Positions 19,101 to 27,971 are shown, counted from the first letter of the stretch. The stretch is 64,000 nt of DNA from Caprella mutica (GCA_947561585.1 CANNZV010001032.1:205500-269499); one strand, 5' to 3'. The notes: a model not told the origin generated them from the letters alone. Made by a program: numbers and translations.

Positions 19101-19369
19101 CCTACTTCGATTGCGATGTCGCCTTTGTGAAGCCAGCCCTTGTTTCCATTCCCAACATTGCCACGGAGGCTGTAGCTAAACCAGACGGTGCCCTGAAAAT
19201 CTGTGGAAGGAATGAAGCGAACGTCATTTCCTAGAATCTCAACTGAGCCAGCACCTAGTGGCGAGACCTCGCTCACTTCCTCAAGTGCGAGCGAATTTAA
19301 CTGACCGTTACGAACCTGATCGTCGTCATTGTCCAGCGGGGAGAGGGTGACCGGTGTGTTGATTGGGTA
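16163..19369 (-). CDS. Multi-domain C-terminal part of secreted metzincin protease
   Basis: Over 1000 residues continuing the metzincin protease gene at 19385-20689. The frame opens at 19369 with cadherin-like Ig repeats (PINTPVTLSPLDNDDDQV and, later, NPLLNDEGAGEAW). Two copies of a roughly 170-residue verrucomicrobial module follow, marked by DDGFVAYLNGEEV...NVLAIHG and DDAFVAYLNNVEV...NVLAIHG. Between them lie PKD-like domains. The C terminus has a calcium-type DPDGDGFDNLTEYAFGSDP segment and a final beta-domain. Everything suggests an extracellular or cell-surface location. An isolated gene call might begin at an internal ATG at 19276. The relation to the upstream fragment is inferred from matching frames and domain order. 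Confidence 0.75.
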   Translation of the reverse strand, partial: YPINTPVTLSPLDNDDDQVRNGQLNSLALEEVSEVSPLGAGSVEILGNDVRFIPSTDFQGTVWFSYSLRGNVGNGNKGWLHKGDIAIEVGTAPTDTLITLAPGASYSFFPINGTSSITQPSQALVSRSRDDTGLLIIRVDADASGSETFRSGGRTYTLSYTAPSPRVTDDRFIYNSSEGSLVFNPLLNDEGAGEAWVNPIRPTIGVGTLNHDANGDELFPSTFRLVSATNRTPEKGNLTTRTVALIVGGQPTGVLDSTLSFTALSGSSGTAIIDYVAEDATGAQASGVVEIILPFRIDTLVNEGDTARYRIPSDAIDDSEWMLPEFDASTWSSGSTGLGYDTSIDYLSSVSTTLTGFQGTNTSVFVRLPFTANFVSQYTQLALRMKVDDGFVAYLNGEEVARSSNVLGASPLPWNSEASQSTNDSQALTYAVFDLSANASLLRNGANVLAIHGMNSSLNSSDFLLVPELEASVTASGLLLTSPTASDIQLPINSSLSLRTQATGAVSGGTTTWQVLSGEPSDVVINAVNDNESTVLISRVGNYILEAATSIGGLTETTQLSINAITTATADSAASVDAGSALSLSEFSTPLAATSLSNLEKVEWSQISGPSDAIFSSPTTLDTVVAFPQAGSYELRVSVTRKGIETFDTVTISTSPAQNALAALTKPATSIAATSATLNLVSLFTEGPVTATLYLGTTDAQTSPGDWDRSIPIGMISSGGFESSIDDLLFETDYLYRLQLQRGQTIVWSDLGSVKTLSSPLIATDLVDANSPATTLVPLDNTLDNIWTTQDFDDASWTSGSAGVGFDLDTEFDEFIVSDVEDEMFGNSTSVYTRVLFELADITTIETLTLKMRYDDAFVAYLNNVEVTRSATAPQNDTLNASSAAAILREDSEAVEQEAYDLSEHISLLRRGQNVLAIHGLNFIPENRDLLVSPQLSIERRKTYYQDWLENFSFTESAQAPRADPDGDGFDNLTEYAFGSDPSLAETDTPYSLSLSQDLSLTYTRRMDAANRGIRFNLEQSTNLHIWNPVDDVAETVTPLDGRQQVKIQTQDLSNDPLGFWRLRISVD

Positions 19370-19384
19370 CTATCGTTGTCGCGA

Positions 19385-20689
19385 TTAGCAAACGGGATCT
19401 GTTCTGGATGCCGCATGACGGCAGTTCCCCGGCAAGCGTAGTCTAGCATAGTCGTATATGTCCTTGGCTGCGGTCTCTCCAGTGCTGACGTCAGTGAAGA
19501 AGGAGCGGTCGTTGTTGCTCGTCGTGGAGGCATTCATGAGACCTCCTGAGCTGTGATCGGAGCCTAGGTTGTGGCCCATTTCATGGGCGAGCACATCCCA
19601 GCGAGCAGAGGATCGGCAGACGCCTACCGCACTATTGTTCTTAATTGCTTCAACAAAGGCGATCCCGAGGGTAGAGCCGCCCAACCCCGCACCAAACTTC
19701 ATGGCGATGGACCAACGGTAAGTTGAGTTGAGGCGATTTCTTTGCATCCACGTTCGGAAATCTGAGATGGCATCGTCGTCGCTGGCTGGAATATCAACGA
19801 AGTCTTCCGTGTCAGGGATCATGATCATTTCCTGCACGAGTAGCCGTATGCCTAACTGATTCTCATAGGCGGCTGCGACATTGGAAACGGTAGCTAAGTA
19901 GAGCGACGCTTTTGAGGTGAGGTTGCCTTCGTCATTGCTGCCAGTGGCCTCCTTATCGAGGACGAGTAGGAGGAGGGTGTCTTTGAACGAGGCATCATAG
20001 TGCGTGGCTTTTGCGATGGGGTTGATGTATTTATCTAGTCGATTCGTGGCAGGATCTATTCCGGTGATCGCTGCAGTATCAGGCGCAAGTTGAGCCGCGA
20101 TAGCACCTTCCCAGAAAGCTTCGCCGTCTTCTAGCGGGTCATCACTTGCTAAGTGATAGGTTCCGGTGAGGGGATCGACTTCGCACTGTGTTTGAAGGAT
20201 TTCTGTCTTGGCTTCCCAGGCTCCTGTGACGGGGTGAGTGCGAACGTAGGTGGTCTCGCCATTCGAATGGCGAACGACGGCTGCCATGGCGTTTCCTGTG
20301 AGGACAAGGCTGGCGATGGTGCGATCATTTCCGGGATCCAGCGGGAGGCCTTCAAATACTTGAGGGCTGGTTTCCAGGCTTGATGCTAATCCTAGCCGAA
20401 TAGCGAAGTTGTCCGCCAAGGCTTTGCGTGGACGAAAGAGGAATTTCTGGTGTTCTTGTTCACCTAGGGAAAGTGTGATGGGTAAGCCCTGCGTGAGCCC
20501 ATCCCGAAGCTCGGTGACCTTAGTCGGGGCTTGGAAGGCCTCAGGCGCGGGCTCTGAAGTCCTAAGGGGCGGGGGAGTGACTTCTACCAGTGAAGGAGAT
20601 GTCGGGCGATCATCTTCTTGTGGACGTGTTAAGATCAGGAGTGTGAGGGCAGAAAGGAGCGTGATGGGGAGGGCACGGCGAAGATCCAT
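19385..20689 (-). CDS. Secreted zinc metalloprotease (reprolysin-like metzincin), catalytic part
   Basis: The 434-residue fragment starts with a signal anchor (LPITLLSALTLLILT) and a propeptide-like region. The catalytic domain carries the metzincin zinc motif HEMGHNLGSDH (HExxHxxGxxH), followed by SGGLMNAS with the Met-turn methionine. Conserved surroundings (SSARWDVLAHEMGH) support M12-type enzymes. Residues after NCRH leave the family; the protein resumes through another frame (PEQIPFANRDNDST) and then returns to the original frame at about 19355, so a pair of compensating indels between about 19420 and 19350 creates the two in-frame stops. The whole protease would be about 1500 residues, exported and likely surface-attached or released. 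Confidence 0.85.
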   Translation of the reverse strand: MDLRRALPITLLSALTLLILTRPQEDDRPTSPSLVEVTPPPLRTSEPAPEAFQAPTKVTELRDGLTQGLPITLSLGEQEHQKFLFRPRKALADNFAIRLGLASSLETSPQVFEGLPLDPGNDRTIASLVLTGNAMAAVVRHSNGETTYVRTHPVTGAWEAKTEILQTQCEVDPLTGTYHLASDDPLEDGEAFWEGAIAAQLAPDTAAITGIDPATNRLDKYINPIAKATHYDASFKDTLLLLVLDKEATGSNDEGNLTSKASLYLATVSNVAAAYENQLGIRLLVQEMIMIPDTEDFVDIPASDDDAISDFRTWMQRNRLNSTYRWSIAMKFGAGLGGSTLGIAFVEAIKNNSAVGVCRSSARWDVLAHEMGHNLGSDHSSGGLMNASTTSNNDRSFFTDVSTGETAAKDIYDYARLRLPGNCRHAASRTDPVC

Positions 20690-20785
20690 GATGGGAAAGG
20701 GGGGCTGAGTTCATGGTGGACGAGCTGCTGGAGGCAACTAATAAGTAGGGTAGGGAGGGTTCCTCCTCGGTGCAACGAGTTCTAC

Positions 20786-23125
20786 TTACTCGGCCGTGCT
20801 GATGGATAGGCGAAGGTGCAAATTCTCTTCCTTTGACGATGAGGGCGGTGTCACGAAGACCAGGACTTGATCGTCCTTCTCCGCTTCTTCCTCGATCGTA
20901 GTGCCTGTGACAAGCACCTGCCATGCTGCAGAGCCTTCTTTGCGTGTCAAGGGGGACCAACTGACCAGATCAGAGGATTGTTGCACTTCGTAAGTGACGT
21001 CTGGATGGGGGCTCGATGGTATGGACATGCTCAAGCTATTGCGCCCTGAGCTATCGATCGATCCCCAAGGGAGTCGGTTTGCGTGTTCTTCTGCTTGGTT
21101 AGGGTCCAGACCAAGCGCTCGCTCTATCAGGTTGCTTAGTCCATCTTTATCGGGGTCACTATCCTCGGCTTTGTTCTCTGATAGCTCTTGCTTTCCGAAA
21201 TGGAGCTCTTGCCAGTAAGCGCGGTCACTGATAGGGCGCACGATGGTGGGCTGTGAGTAGGCGAATTGATGTCCAGCGACGATGGGTGCAATCTGTAGCA
21301 GGTAAGCATTTTCAGTTGAGAGGTCAGTCCCTGAGATCGTCTCGTCCAGTAGAAAGCTAGAGGAAGAGCTATCGAGATCAGTGATCTCTTCGTGGAGGAT
21401 CTGTGAGGATGCTGTCAGTGTGATATCGTCGACAAAGACACCATAGTTACTGGCTACCTGTCCGGGCCTCCAGATGTAGTAAAGCCCGAGCGTTTCTATG
21501 GCAAAGCGCATACGAATGGGTCGGTCCGTGAAGGCAGGAGGGATGGGCTCGCTGATGGAAACCCAGTTACTATCCCATTCTGTGCTTGAGCCGCTGTTGT
21601 TGCCGGCGAGTTCATAGAGCGTCGTCCAGGAATCTCCATCATTGTCTGAGATCTCGACTCTGAACCGTGAATGAGGGTGGATGAAACGAAAGCGCTTCTT
21701 GAAGGTGAGCACGCTACTGCTGCTAGGAATCACCGTGCGATCGATCTCGAAACTCTCCTCACCGTATGCGGGAAAGAGAAGGTGGAAGCTACGACTCCCA
21801 CCACTGGAAAAGCTGCTGCTTTGCAGTGAGTAGCTGCTGCTAGTGTTATCTACAATACCGTCTAATGATTCAGCTCCTTCGGTCCATTCTACAGGGGCTT
21901 GGTTCGCTACTCGCAACCGGTAGCCTTCGGCTTCAGCGATGTTGTTAAATTGATAGCTAGACTTCCCACCGACAGAGGGTGCTTCGGGTCCTGTCAGGGT
22001 CACGCTTTCCTGGAGGTAGTAAGGGTCATAGATGACGACATTGTAAGTGTAGGTGGTAAAGGGGGCATTCTGAATGCCGGAGATGGTGACCGTAGCGATG
22101 GTGTCGGTGCCCGCAGCAGGTGGGGTTGATAGGATTCCTTGAGCACGCCAGACAAGTGTGTTGTCTCCGATGAAGCCTTGGAGAGGTTCTTTGAACACGG
22201 CGACCTCTGCGCCATTGTAAGTCATGCTGATAGATGATGCGGTGAAATCCGCTTGCGGATAGGCGAAAGACCAGCGTGCGAATGCTGCTGTATCATTTGG
22301 AATGATCGTGTAAGGACAGTATCCCTCGTTCGGCCACATGACTGGCTTGGGGGCAGGGGCAGGTCCGAAATCTCCGACCACCCAGATGACGCAGGCGGAT
22401 GTGAAGTTAGGCACGAAAGGAATCGAGCCATGACCCATCTCGACGGCTTGTGGATAGAGGAACCAGCGCCGATGTCCAACAGCGGCATTGTTCGTTCCAT
22501 CGTCAAGCATGAGCCGATCGATCGAGTTCATGCCGAATGTACCACGCGCTAGATTCGATGCCGATGCCGTAACTTCGGAAGCGGGGGTTACACATGGATT
22601 CTCGGGCCAATCCTTGTATGGTGTGTGAGAGAGGTCTTTCTGGCGAACCATGACAAGTGCTGCTTGCTGAGCCGCAGCATTCTTGGCAGAATCGAAAGAG
22701 ATGGTGGTGGAGAGCCCGGCCTGGCCTCGAAAGTAATTGATCCGGCGAAGGACGAGATCTTGGTAACTAGCGCTAATGGTTCCCTGGTCACAGCTTGCAA
22801 TGCTACCGGTCCACTCGATCAAGTCAGTTTCATTGCCATCGAAGGAGTAGTGGCGATGGTAGTCAGCAAGATTTGCCACGCGAGAGCTGGTATCGACGTC
22901 GAAGCCACTGATTGCCAGACTCCCGTCAGTCACGGAGGCTTGTTGGCGCATGATCTGAGGACCACTGGCTACGGATGTTGATCGATCAGCGTCTTTTAGT
23001 CGCACTGCGGGACCAAGTTTTATTGGCGATGCCTCTGCGATCGGCTGAGTATCTGGGTGGTCAGCATAGATCTCGATGAGAAAGAAGCCGAGAATTACCA
23101 GGATTATGAATTTAGTTGCTGTCAA
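20786..23125 (-). CDS. Secreted CAP (SCP/PR-1) domain protein
   Basis: A 779-residue protein with an N-terminal signal peptide (KFIILVILGFFLIEIYA). A CAP domain spans about residues 115-270: YQDLVLRRINYFRGQAGL, AAQQAALVM, LSHTPYKDW and VGHRRWFLYP carry the conserved histidines and acidic residues of the fold. Next come beta-sandwich domains, one of which resembles fibronectin/jelly-roll modules (FVDDITLTAS). The C terminus has DPDKDGLSNLIERALGLDP, the same kind of calcium-type tail as the neighbouring metzincin. CAP proteins are extracellular and bind lipids or act as proteases in some cases; no activity can be assigned here. It is divergent from the FG-GAP gene, with an AT-rich gap of about 80 bases as shared promoter region. 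Confidence 0.8.
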   Translation of the reverse strand: MTATKFIILVILGFFLIEIYADHPDTQPIAEASPIKLGPAVRLKDADRSTSVASGPQIMRQQASVTDGSLAISGFDVDTSSRVANLADYHRHYSFDGNETDLIEWTGSIASCDQGTISASYQDLVLRRINYFRGQAGLSTTISFDSAKNAAAQQAALVMVRQKDLSHTPYKDWPENPCVTPASEVTASASNLARGTFGMNSIDRLMLDDGTNNAAVGHRRWFLYPQAVEMGHGSIPFVPNFTSACVIWVVGDFGPAPAPKPVMWPNEGYCPYTIIPNDTAAFARWSFAYPQADFTASSISMTYNGAEVAVFKEPLQGFIGDNTLVWRAQGILSTPPAAGTDTIATVTISGIQNAPFTTYTYNVVIYDPYYLQESVTLTGPEAPSVGGKSSYQFNNIAEAEGYRLRVANQAPVEWTEGAESLDGIVDNTSSSYSLQSSSFSSGGSRSFHLLFPAYGEESFEIDRTVIPSSSSVLTFKKRFRFIHPHSRFRVEISDNDGDSWTTLYELAGNNSGSSTEWDSNWVSISEPIPPAFTDRPIRMRFAIETLGLYYIWRPGQVASNYGVFVDDITLTASSQILHEEITDLDSSSSSFLLDETISGTDLSTENAYLLQIAPIVAGHQFAYSQPTIVRPISDRAYWQELHFGKQELSENKAEDSDPDKDGLSNLIERALGLDPNQAEEHANRLPWGSIDSSGRNSLSMSIPSSPHPDVTYEVQQSSDLVSWSPLTRKEGSAAWQVLVTGTTIEEEAEKDDQVLVFVTPPSSSKEENLHLRLSISTAE

Positions 23126-23204
23126 TGAGGCTTATTATAATTCTACCGATAAGATACCCAACAGATTTCGTCGATCTTTCAACGGATCGGGCTCAAAGTG
23201 TGAA

Positions 23205-25475
23205 ATGATTCCCTCAATGCGACGCATCCTCGTGAGTTTCCTCAGCCTCCTAGCGATTGGGGGCAGTGAAGCTCAGTTTATTGACCTCGCAGTAGAGACG
23301 GATGACTTCTCAAGATACTATGGGTCATCAGGGGAGTTTGAGGGTGGTGCAGGTGTGCCGGTTTGTGGGGGATTTGATTGTGATGGAGATGGAAACAACG
23401 ACTTCGCTTTCGCCCAAATTCAGGCGGACCCAATAGTGGGAGGGGCTTCACCACGGATGGGTGCGGGAGAGGTGACACTTATCTTTGGCGACGGAATGAT
23501 CAGCGCGAAACGTGATACGGCGGGCTTTCAGTCTGATATTCTAAAGATTGCCGGTGATCAGATCAACGAGGTTGCCGGAGCTGAGATCTGGATGGAGGAC
23601 GTCACTGGTGACGGAATAGGAGATCTTTTGATTGGGCGGCAGAGCTACACCAAGGGCTCTCGCAATGGCGCTGGAGCGCTGACGATTATCTTTGGGGGGC
23701 CAGCCTTGAGGACTTGGGCGCAGTCAGAAACCTACCTAGACCTTAGGGCCCTACCTACGAACCTGGGGGTGACTTTTGTCGGTGCGGCGGCGAGGGACCG
23801 CTTGGGAATCTGGATGCGTGCGGATGACATCAATGGGGATGGATTCGCAGACATCGTAGTGGGAGCTGATCAGATGAGCACGGCTACAGAAGCTAATCGT
23901 GGCGGAGTTTATGTCATTCAGGGAGGGACTCATCTCTCTAGCCTGGGTACCGAGGTGGATCTTATAGACTTTGGTCAGAGTGGTTTCCCTGCATCGTTGC
24001 AGACTCGTATGGCTCTCATTTTACCACCGACGCAAGCGAATGACTATCACTTTGGTGCAACGGTGCATGTGGCTGATCTCGATGGAAATGGGCGTGCCGA
24101 GGTGGTCGCCGCAGCTGCGTTGGATCGTATTGGGGCTGCGGTACTGGGCCAAGCTGGAACGCTCCCAGATGGCCTAGGAGGTACGCTAGACGGTAGCGTA
24201 TTTATTGCCTGGGATGAGAACTTTCCGCCTGGACCTTGGCCTAACGGTTACACCTTTCTTGCGGATGCTCCTCTATTAGGAGACTACACTCGAATTGATG
24301 GAAAGTTTTCCAATCAAACATTTGGGGAAGACATTCTTGGCGGCGAAGATTATAGTGGTGATGGGTTTCCTGACCTCTTTGTTGGTGATCTTGGAGGGCG
24401 TTCTCCAAACGGGTTTAGATCGGGTCTGGGCTTCGTTCTTTACAATGTGGCAAAGCTTCGTGGGCGCTCGTTCAGCATGAGCGCGCCTCCCGCAGATATT
24501 CACATAACAGAAGTGTATGGGCCGTCTGTAGGCGCCATCGGCACAGATACGATGGCGCATGGAGATTTCGATAATGATGGCATCGCTGACCTGGCGTGTG
24601 GAAATCCTCATGATGCTCCTCAGTCGCGGACTGGTGCAGGATCTGTCCATGTGTTCTATGGGCAACGCGGCGGCTGGCCTGAAGTAATCGATCTGGCGCC
24701 AGGTAACTTACCGTCGCTATCGGAGATGCGCTTTGTGCAGATCGACGGTGGTCAGGCAGGCGACACGCTTTGTTACAGTGCGTCTGTTGGGGACATTGAT
24801 GGAGACACTCACGTTGATTTAATTATGAATGAAATGACAGGCAATGGATTTAATGGCACCCCTATCGATGTCGGCAACCTGGTGATCGTGAGCGGTGCCG
24901 CGATGGGTAGTGCGCCAGCTACGTTGTATTCGTTTCCGGGATTAGAGTTATTAGGATTGGAGTTGTTAGACTTCGGTGTGATTGAAGTGGGGCAGTCTGA
25001 AACTCGAACAGTGGCCGTGCAGAAATCCCCGGGCTCGATACCTTCGTTCACGACTGCCCTGGCAGGCCCTGAGATGGCAGACTACGTCCTGGACTCGGCT
25101 ACTCCGATCGGTAACACACTGGTATTAGAAATCACATACACACCGACGGTGAAAGGGCCTCACGGAGCCGCTGTGGTAGTCACCTTGGATGAGGAGGTGC
25201 CTACGCGGCTTGGTTTGCGTGGTATTGGTGTGATGGAGAGCTGCATCGAGGCGGACTTTCATCGTTTCGGCGACTCTAACTTGTTCCGCTTTAATTCTGA
25301 TTATGGAGACGCCTACGAGTTGTTGCAACGGAACACGCTTGATACGGATCCGAACGGCTGGCAGCCGATGGGCAGTCTAAACAAAGGCACGGGCGGCTGG
25401 ATCTATCTGAATGACGAGACGGTGATGTCTTCCGCCTTTCGATCTTTCTACAAAGTTAAGAGAAACGAACCGTAG
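23205..25475 (+). CDS. Exported FG-GAP / integrin-like beta-propeller protein
   Basis: The ATG at 23205 (or 23217) is preferred over the far upstream frame start at 23076 because it places a signal peptide (MRRILVSFLSLLAIGGSEA) first. About 755 residues follow. Seven FG-GAP-type calcium-loop motifs are visible in order: DCDGDGNNDFAF, DVTGDGIGDLLIG, DINGDGFADIVVG, DLDGNGRAEVVA, DYSGDGFPDLFVG, DFDNDGIADLACG and DIDGDTHVDLI, consistent with a seven-bladed propeller. The C-terminal part (LLDFGVIEVGQSETR, then YTPTVKGPHGA) matches the choice-of-anchor D/ASPM-like Ig domain. A short Verrucomicrobiota-type end domain follows. Role is probably adhesion or ligand binding outside the cell; inferred. 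Confidence 0.85.
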   Translation: MIPSMRRILVSFLSLLAIGGSEAQFIDLAVETDDFSRYYGSSGEFEGGAGVPVCGGFDCDGDGNNDFAFAQIQADPIVGGASPRMGAGEVTLIFGDGMISAKRDTAGFQSDILKIAGDQINEVAGAEIWMEDVTGDGIGDLLIGRQSYTKGSRNGAGALTIIFGGPALRTWAQSETYLDLRALPTNLGVTFVGAAARDRLGIWMRADDINGDGFADIVVGADQMSTATEANRGGVYVIQGGTHLSSLGTEVDLIDFGQSGFPASLQTRMALILPPTQANDYHFGATVHVADLDGNGRAEVVAAAALDRIGAAVLGQAGTLPDGLGGTLDGSVFIAWDENFPPGPWPNGYTFLADAPLLGDYTRIDGKFSNQTFGEDILGGEDYSGDGFPDLFVGDLGGRSPNGFRSGLGFVLYNVAKLRGRSFSMSAPPADIHITEVYGPSVGAIGTDTMAHGDFDNDGIADLACGNPHDAPQSRTGAGSVHVFYGQRGGWPEVIDLAPGNLPSLSEMRFVQIDGGQAGDTLCYSASVGDIDGDTHVDLIMNEMTGNGFNGTPIDVGNLVIVSGAAMGSAPATLYSFPGLELLGLELLDFGVIEVGQSETRTVAVQKSPGSIPSFTTALAGPEMADYVLDSATPIGNTLVLEITYTPTVKGPHGAAVVVTLDEEVPTRLGLRGIGVMESCIEADFHRFGDSNLFRFNSDYGDAYELLQRNTLDTDPNGWQPMGSLNKGTGGWIYLNDETVMSSAFRSFYKVKRNEP

Positions 25476-25509
25476 GGACTTCGTTGATTTCTTCACCTTT
25501 GTGCCAGCT

Positions 25510-25525
25510 TGGCATGGATCTTTCT
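25510..25525 (+). promoter_or_regulatory. Weak sigma-54-like promoter candidate before PII gene
   Basis: A TGGCAT half-site is followed, at the right spacing, by TTTCT rather than TTGCW. The -24 part fits the sigma-54 consensus, but the -12 GC is not conserved, so this is a weak candidate 85 bases before the ATG. A hairpin-forming inverted repeat at 25538-25558 lies between it and the gene. Confidence 0.25.
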
Positions 25526-25537
25526 TACCATGTTAAT

Positions 25538-25558
25538 CGTGCTGGACAACCAGGCACG
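25538..25558. repeat. Short inverted repeat upstream of PII gene
   Basis: CGTGCTGG and CCAGGCACG flank an ACAA loop, pairing with one bulged G. It sits 52 bases before the start codon, where an operator or 5' leader hairpin could lie. No protein can be assigned to it. Confidence 0.4.
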
Positions 25559-25598
25559 TACGACATTTGATTCACAACAGACAACTTAAGCTAACTGA

Positions 25599-25964
<366 letters not shown>

Positions 25965-25984
25965 CCTTCTGAGGACTTATTTCT

Positions 25985-26020
25985 GAAGCCCATGTCGCGT
26001 TTCGTGGCATGGGCTTCTTT
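25985..26020 (+). terminator. Rho-independent terminator after PII gene
   Basis: A 10-bp perfect stem (GAAGCCCATG / CATGGGCTTC) with a 13-base loop is followed by a TTT-rich tail. It begins 21 bases after the glnB stop codon. Confidence 0.85.
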
Positions 26021-26139
26021 GTGTCTGGGGTAAGAAGAAACTTCATCGGTGCTTGGGGGTTCCTGTCGGTGAAGCCCCTGTGCATACCGTGAACTTGACT
26101 TCGCACATAGCCTCCGCTCATCTTCTCCCTATTATCTCA

Positions 26140-27375
26140 ATGATTATGAATTCTGGTCGAAACCTTTCCGTTCTCTCTAGTCTCCCCATCTTTGCGCTCA
26201 GTCTTACGGGCGCGCAGGCGGAGGACGCCACCATCTATGATGCGGTGGTGAAACCGATTCTGGAGTCTCGCTGCGTGGAATGCCACGGAGAGAAGAAGGC
26301 TAAAGGTAAGTTGCGGTTGGACACTCCCGAGCACATCACGAAGGGGGAAGTGGTTGTTGTCGGAAAGTCCGCCGAGAGCACGCTCGTCGAGCGTGTGACG
26401 CTACCTGAAGATGATGATGATCTCATGCCTCCAAAGGGCGATCCGTTGACGGAGGCCCAGATAGCAGCGCTCTCTTGGTGGATTGATGAGCACAAGGGTT
26501 CCTACGAAGCGAGTTTCGTGTTAGCCGATGCTCCTGAAGCTGTTCAGAAACTGGCAGGTTCTGCGCCAGTGGCCAGCGCTCCTGAGTCTAAGGAGCCGGA
26601 ATTGCCTGAGGTGGATGCTGCGTCACCTGAGTCGATGATGCCATTGCAAGACCTTGGTGTGCTTGTCTTACCTCTTGCTCAGAATACGAATTTACTCCAT
26701 GTGGAGTCTGTCAGTGTCGCCAAAGACATTGGGGATGATCACTTGGCCATGTTGAAGCCACTCGCGCCTCAATTGGCGTGGTTGTATTTGAATAAGACGA
26801 AGGTGACCGATGCTGGCATGGCGCACCTGTCAGGATTGAAGCAGCTGCGTAGACTCCATCTTGCGAACACAGCGATCACTTCAGCAGGAGTGAAGCAGCT
26901 CGAAGGTCTTGAGAATCTGGAGACGCTTAACATCTACGGCACGAAAGTGACCGATGATGTGTTAGAGACACTGGCGAAACTACCTAAGTTGAAGAAGGTC
27001 TTTCTTTACGACACCGGCGTTTCCTCCCGCGTGGCGTTTCGTTTCCTGAGCAAGAATCCCAAGCTCGACTTAAATCTGGGCTGGGACTTTGAAGCTTTGA
27101 AGAAACTAGACTCAGGCATGGCTTTCCACGATGCTTTTGATGAGAAGAATCTCGGTTCTGTCAGCGGTGGTAAGTTAACCTTTGGCGACGGGCCTTCCGG
27201 CAAAGCTGCCAAGTTTGATGGCAAGGCCTTCATTGTTGCAGGCGACTTTGCAAACTATGAGCACACGGATAAGTTTAGTGTTTCTGCATGGATCAAGGGC
27301 GATGCTCAAGATGACGGTGTCATTGTGGCTCGGTCGGATTCCTCAGACGCTGGTCGAGGGTGGATTTCCATGTAA
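26140..27375 (+). CDS. Planctomycete-type cytochrome c / LRR / LamG protein, N-terminal fragment
   Basis: The ATG at 26140 (or 26146) is chosen because it directly precedes a signal peptide (SSLPIFALSLTGAQA). The exported protein then shows a c-type heme motif CVECH near residue 48, as in PSCyt1 domains, with a later LMPPKGDPLT segment that could supply the Met ligand. Leucine-rich repeats with the LxxLxLxxTxVTDAG pattern occupy about residues 205-305, and a LamG/concanavalin-like domain begins near residue 340. The frame ends at 27375 after RGWISM; the other frame continues with GWDFHVSKGKVAFQL, so one G is missing near 27358. It belongs with the next fragment. Confidence 0.8.
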   Translation: MIMNSGRNLSVLSSLPIFALSLTGAQAEDATIYDAVVKPILESRCVECHGEKKAKGKLRLDTPEHITKGEVVVVGKSAESTLVERVTLPEDDDDLMPPKGDPLTEAQIAALSWWIDEHKGSYEASFVLADAPEAVQKLAGSAPVASAPESKEPELPEVDAASPESMMPLQDLGVLVLPLAQNTNLLHVESVSVAKDIGDDHLAMLKPLAPQLAWLYLNKTKVTDAGMAHLSGLKQLRRLHLANTAITSAGVKQLEGLENLETLNIYGTKVTDDVLETLAKLPKLKKVFLYDTGVSSRVAFRFLSKNPKLDLNLGWDFEALKKLDSGMAFHDAFDEKNLGSVSGGKLTFGDGPSGKAAKFDGKAFIVAGDFANYEHTDKFSVSAWIKGDAQDDGVIVARSDSSDAGRGWISM

Positions 27376-27971
27376 GCAAGGGCAAGGTCGCTTTCCAATT
27401 GGTTAGCAATGGTCCTGACAATGCGATTAAAGTGCATGCTGATGCCGCCATGGACAAGGACACCTGGTATCATGTGGCCGCGACGTATGATGGCTCCGGC
27501 ATAGCGGAGGGCGTGGGACTCTTTGTCGACAGCGTGGCTCAGAAGGCCGTGGCTGCTCAGGATAATCTTAGCCGGACGACGAAGACTTATCAGGTGATGA
27601 ATGTCGGTCGTCGTAGTGATGGAGCGATCTTCAAAGGTGAGCTAGATGATGTGCGCGTCTATGATTCTGAGCTTTCACCAGATCAGGTGGGAGCCTTGTT
27701 TGACCGCTACGAGTACAAAGACGCTCCAGCCGAGAAGAAGGATGCGGCAGCAGAGGCCAAGTCCGCTGCTGCGAAGAATGCAGATGCTAGTGGAATCAAT
27801 GCGGCGCTCGTCGCTCTCTTTGATGATGGCAGCTGTTGCCACAAGGCGCACGGCAAGGACGCTGCTTGTGACCATCCTTGCTGTGTGAAAGCGCATGCTA
27901 AGGGTGAAGTTTGTCTCAAGTGCAATCCAGGCGCCAAAGGGAAGAAGTTGCCTAACAAGAAAGCTTCCTGA
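27360..27971 (+). CDS. LamG domain C-terminal fragment with Cys/His-rich tail
   Basis: This continues the gene that starts at 26140 (ancestral span 26140-27971). It completes the LamG domain (DTWYHVAATYDGSG, GELDDVRVYDSELS). An Ala/Lys/Glu-rich helix follows, and then a C-terminal tail of about 40 residues with eight Cys/His positions, including CCHKAHGKDAACDHPCC and CLKC. The tail looks metal-binding, but no known domain is recognised. The stop codon overlaps the start of the D,D-carboxypeptidase gene by one base, so the two are probably translationally coupled. Confidence 0.75.
   Translation: MDFHVSKGKVAFQLVSNGPDNAIKVHADAAMDKDTWYHVAATYDGSGIAEGVGLFVDSVAQKAVAAQDNLSRTTKTYQVMNVGRRSDGAIFKGELDDVRVYDSELSPDQVGALFDRYEYKDAPAEKKDAAAEAKSAAAKNADASGINAALVALFDDGSCCHKAHGKDAACDHPCCVKAHAKGEVCLKCNPGAKGKKLPNKKAS

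Noticed and set aside
23076..23204. Upstream extension of the FG-GAP gene
   Set aside because: The extra residues overlap the divergent CAP gene start and precede the signal peptide.
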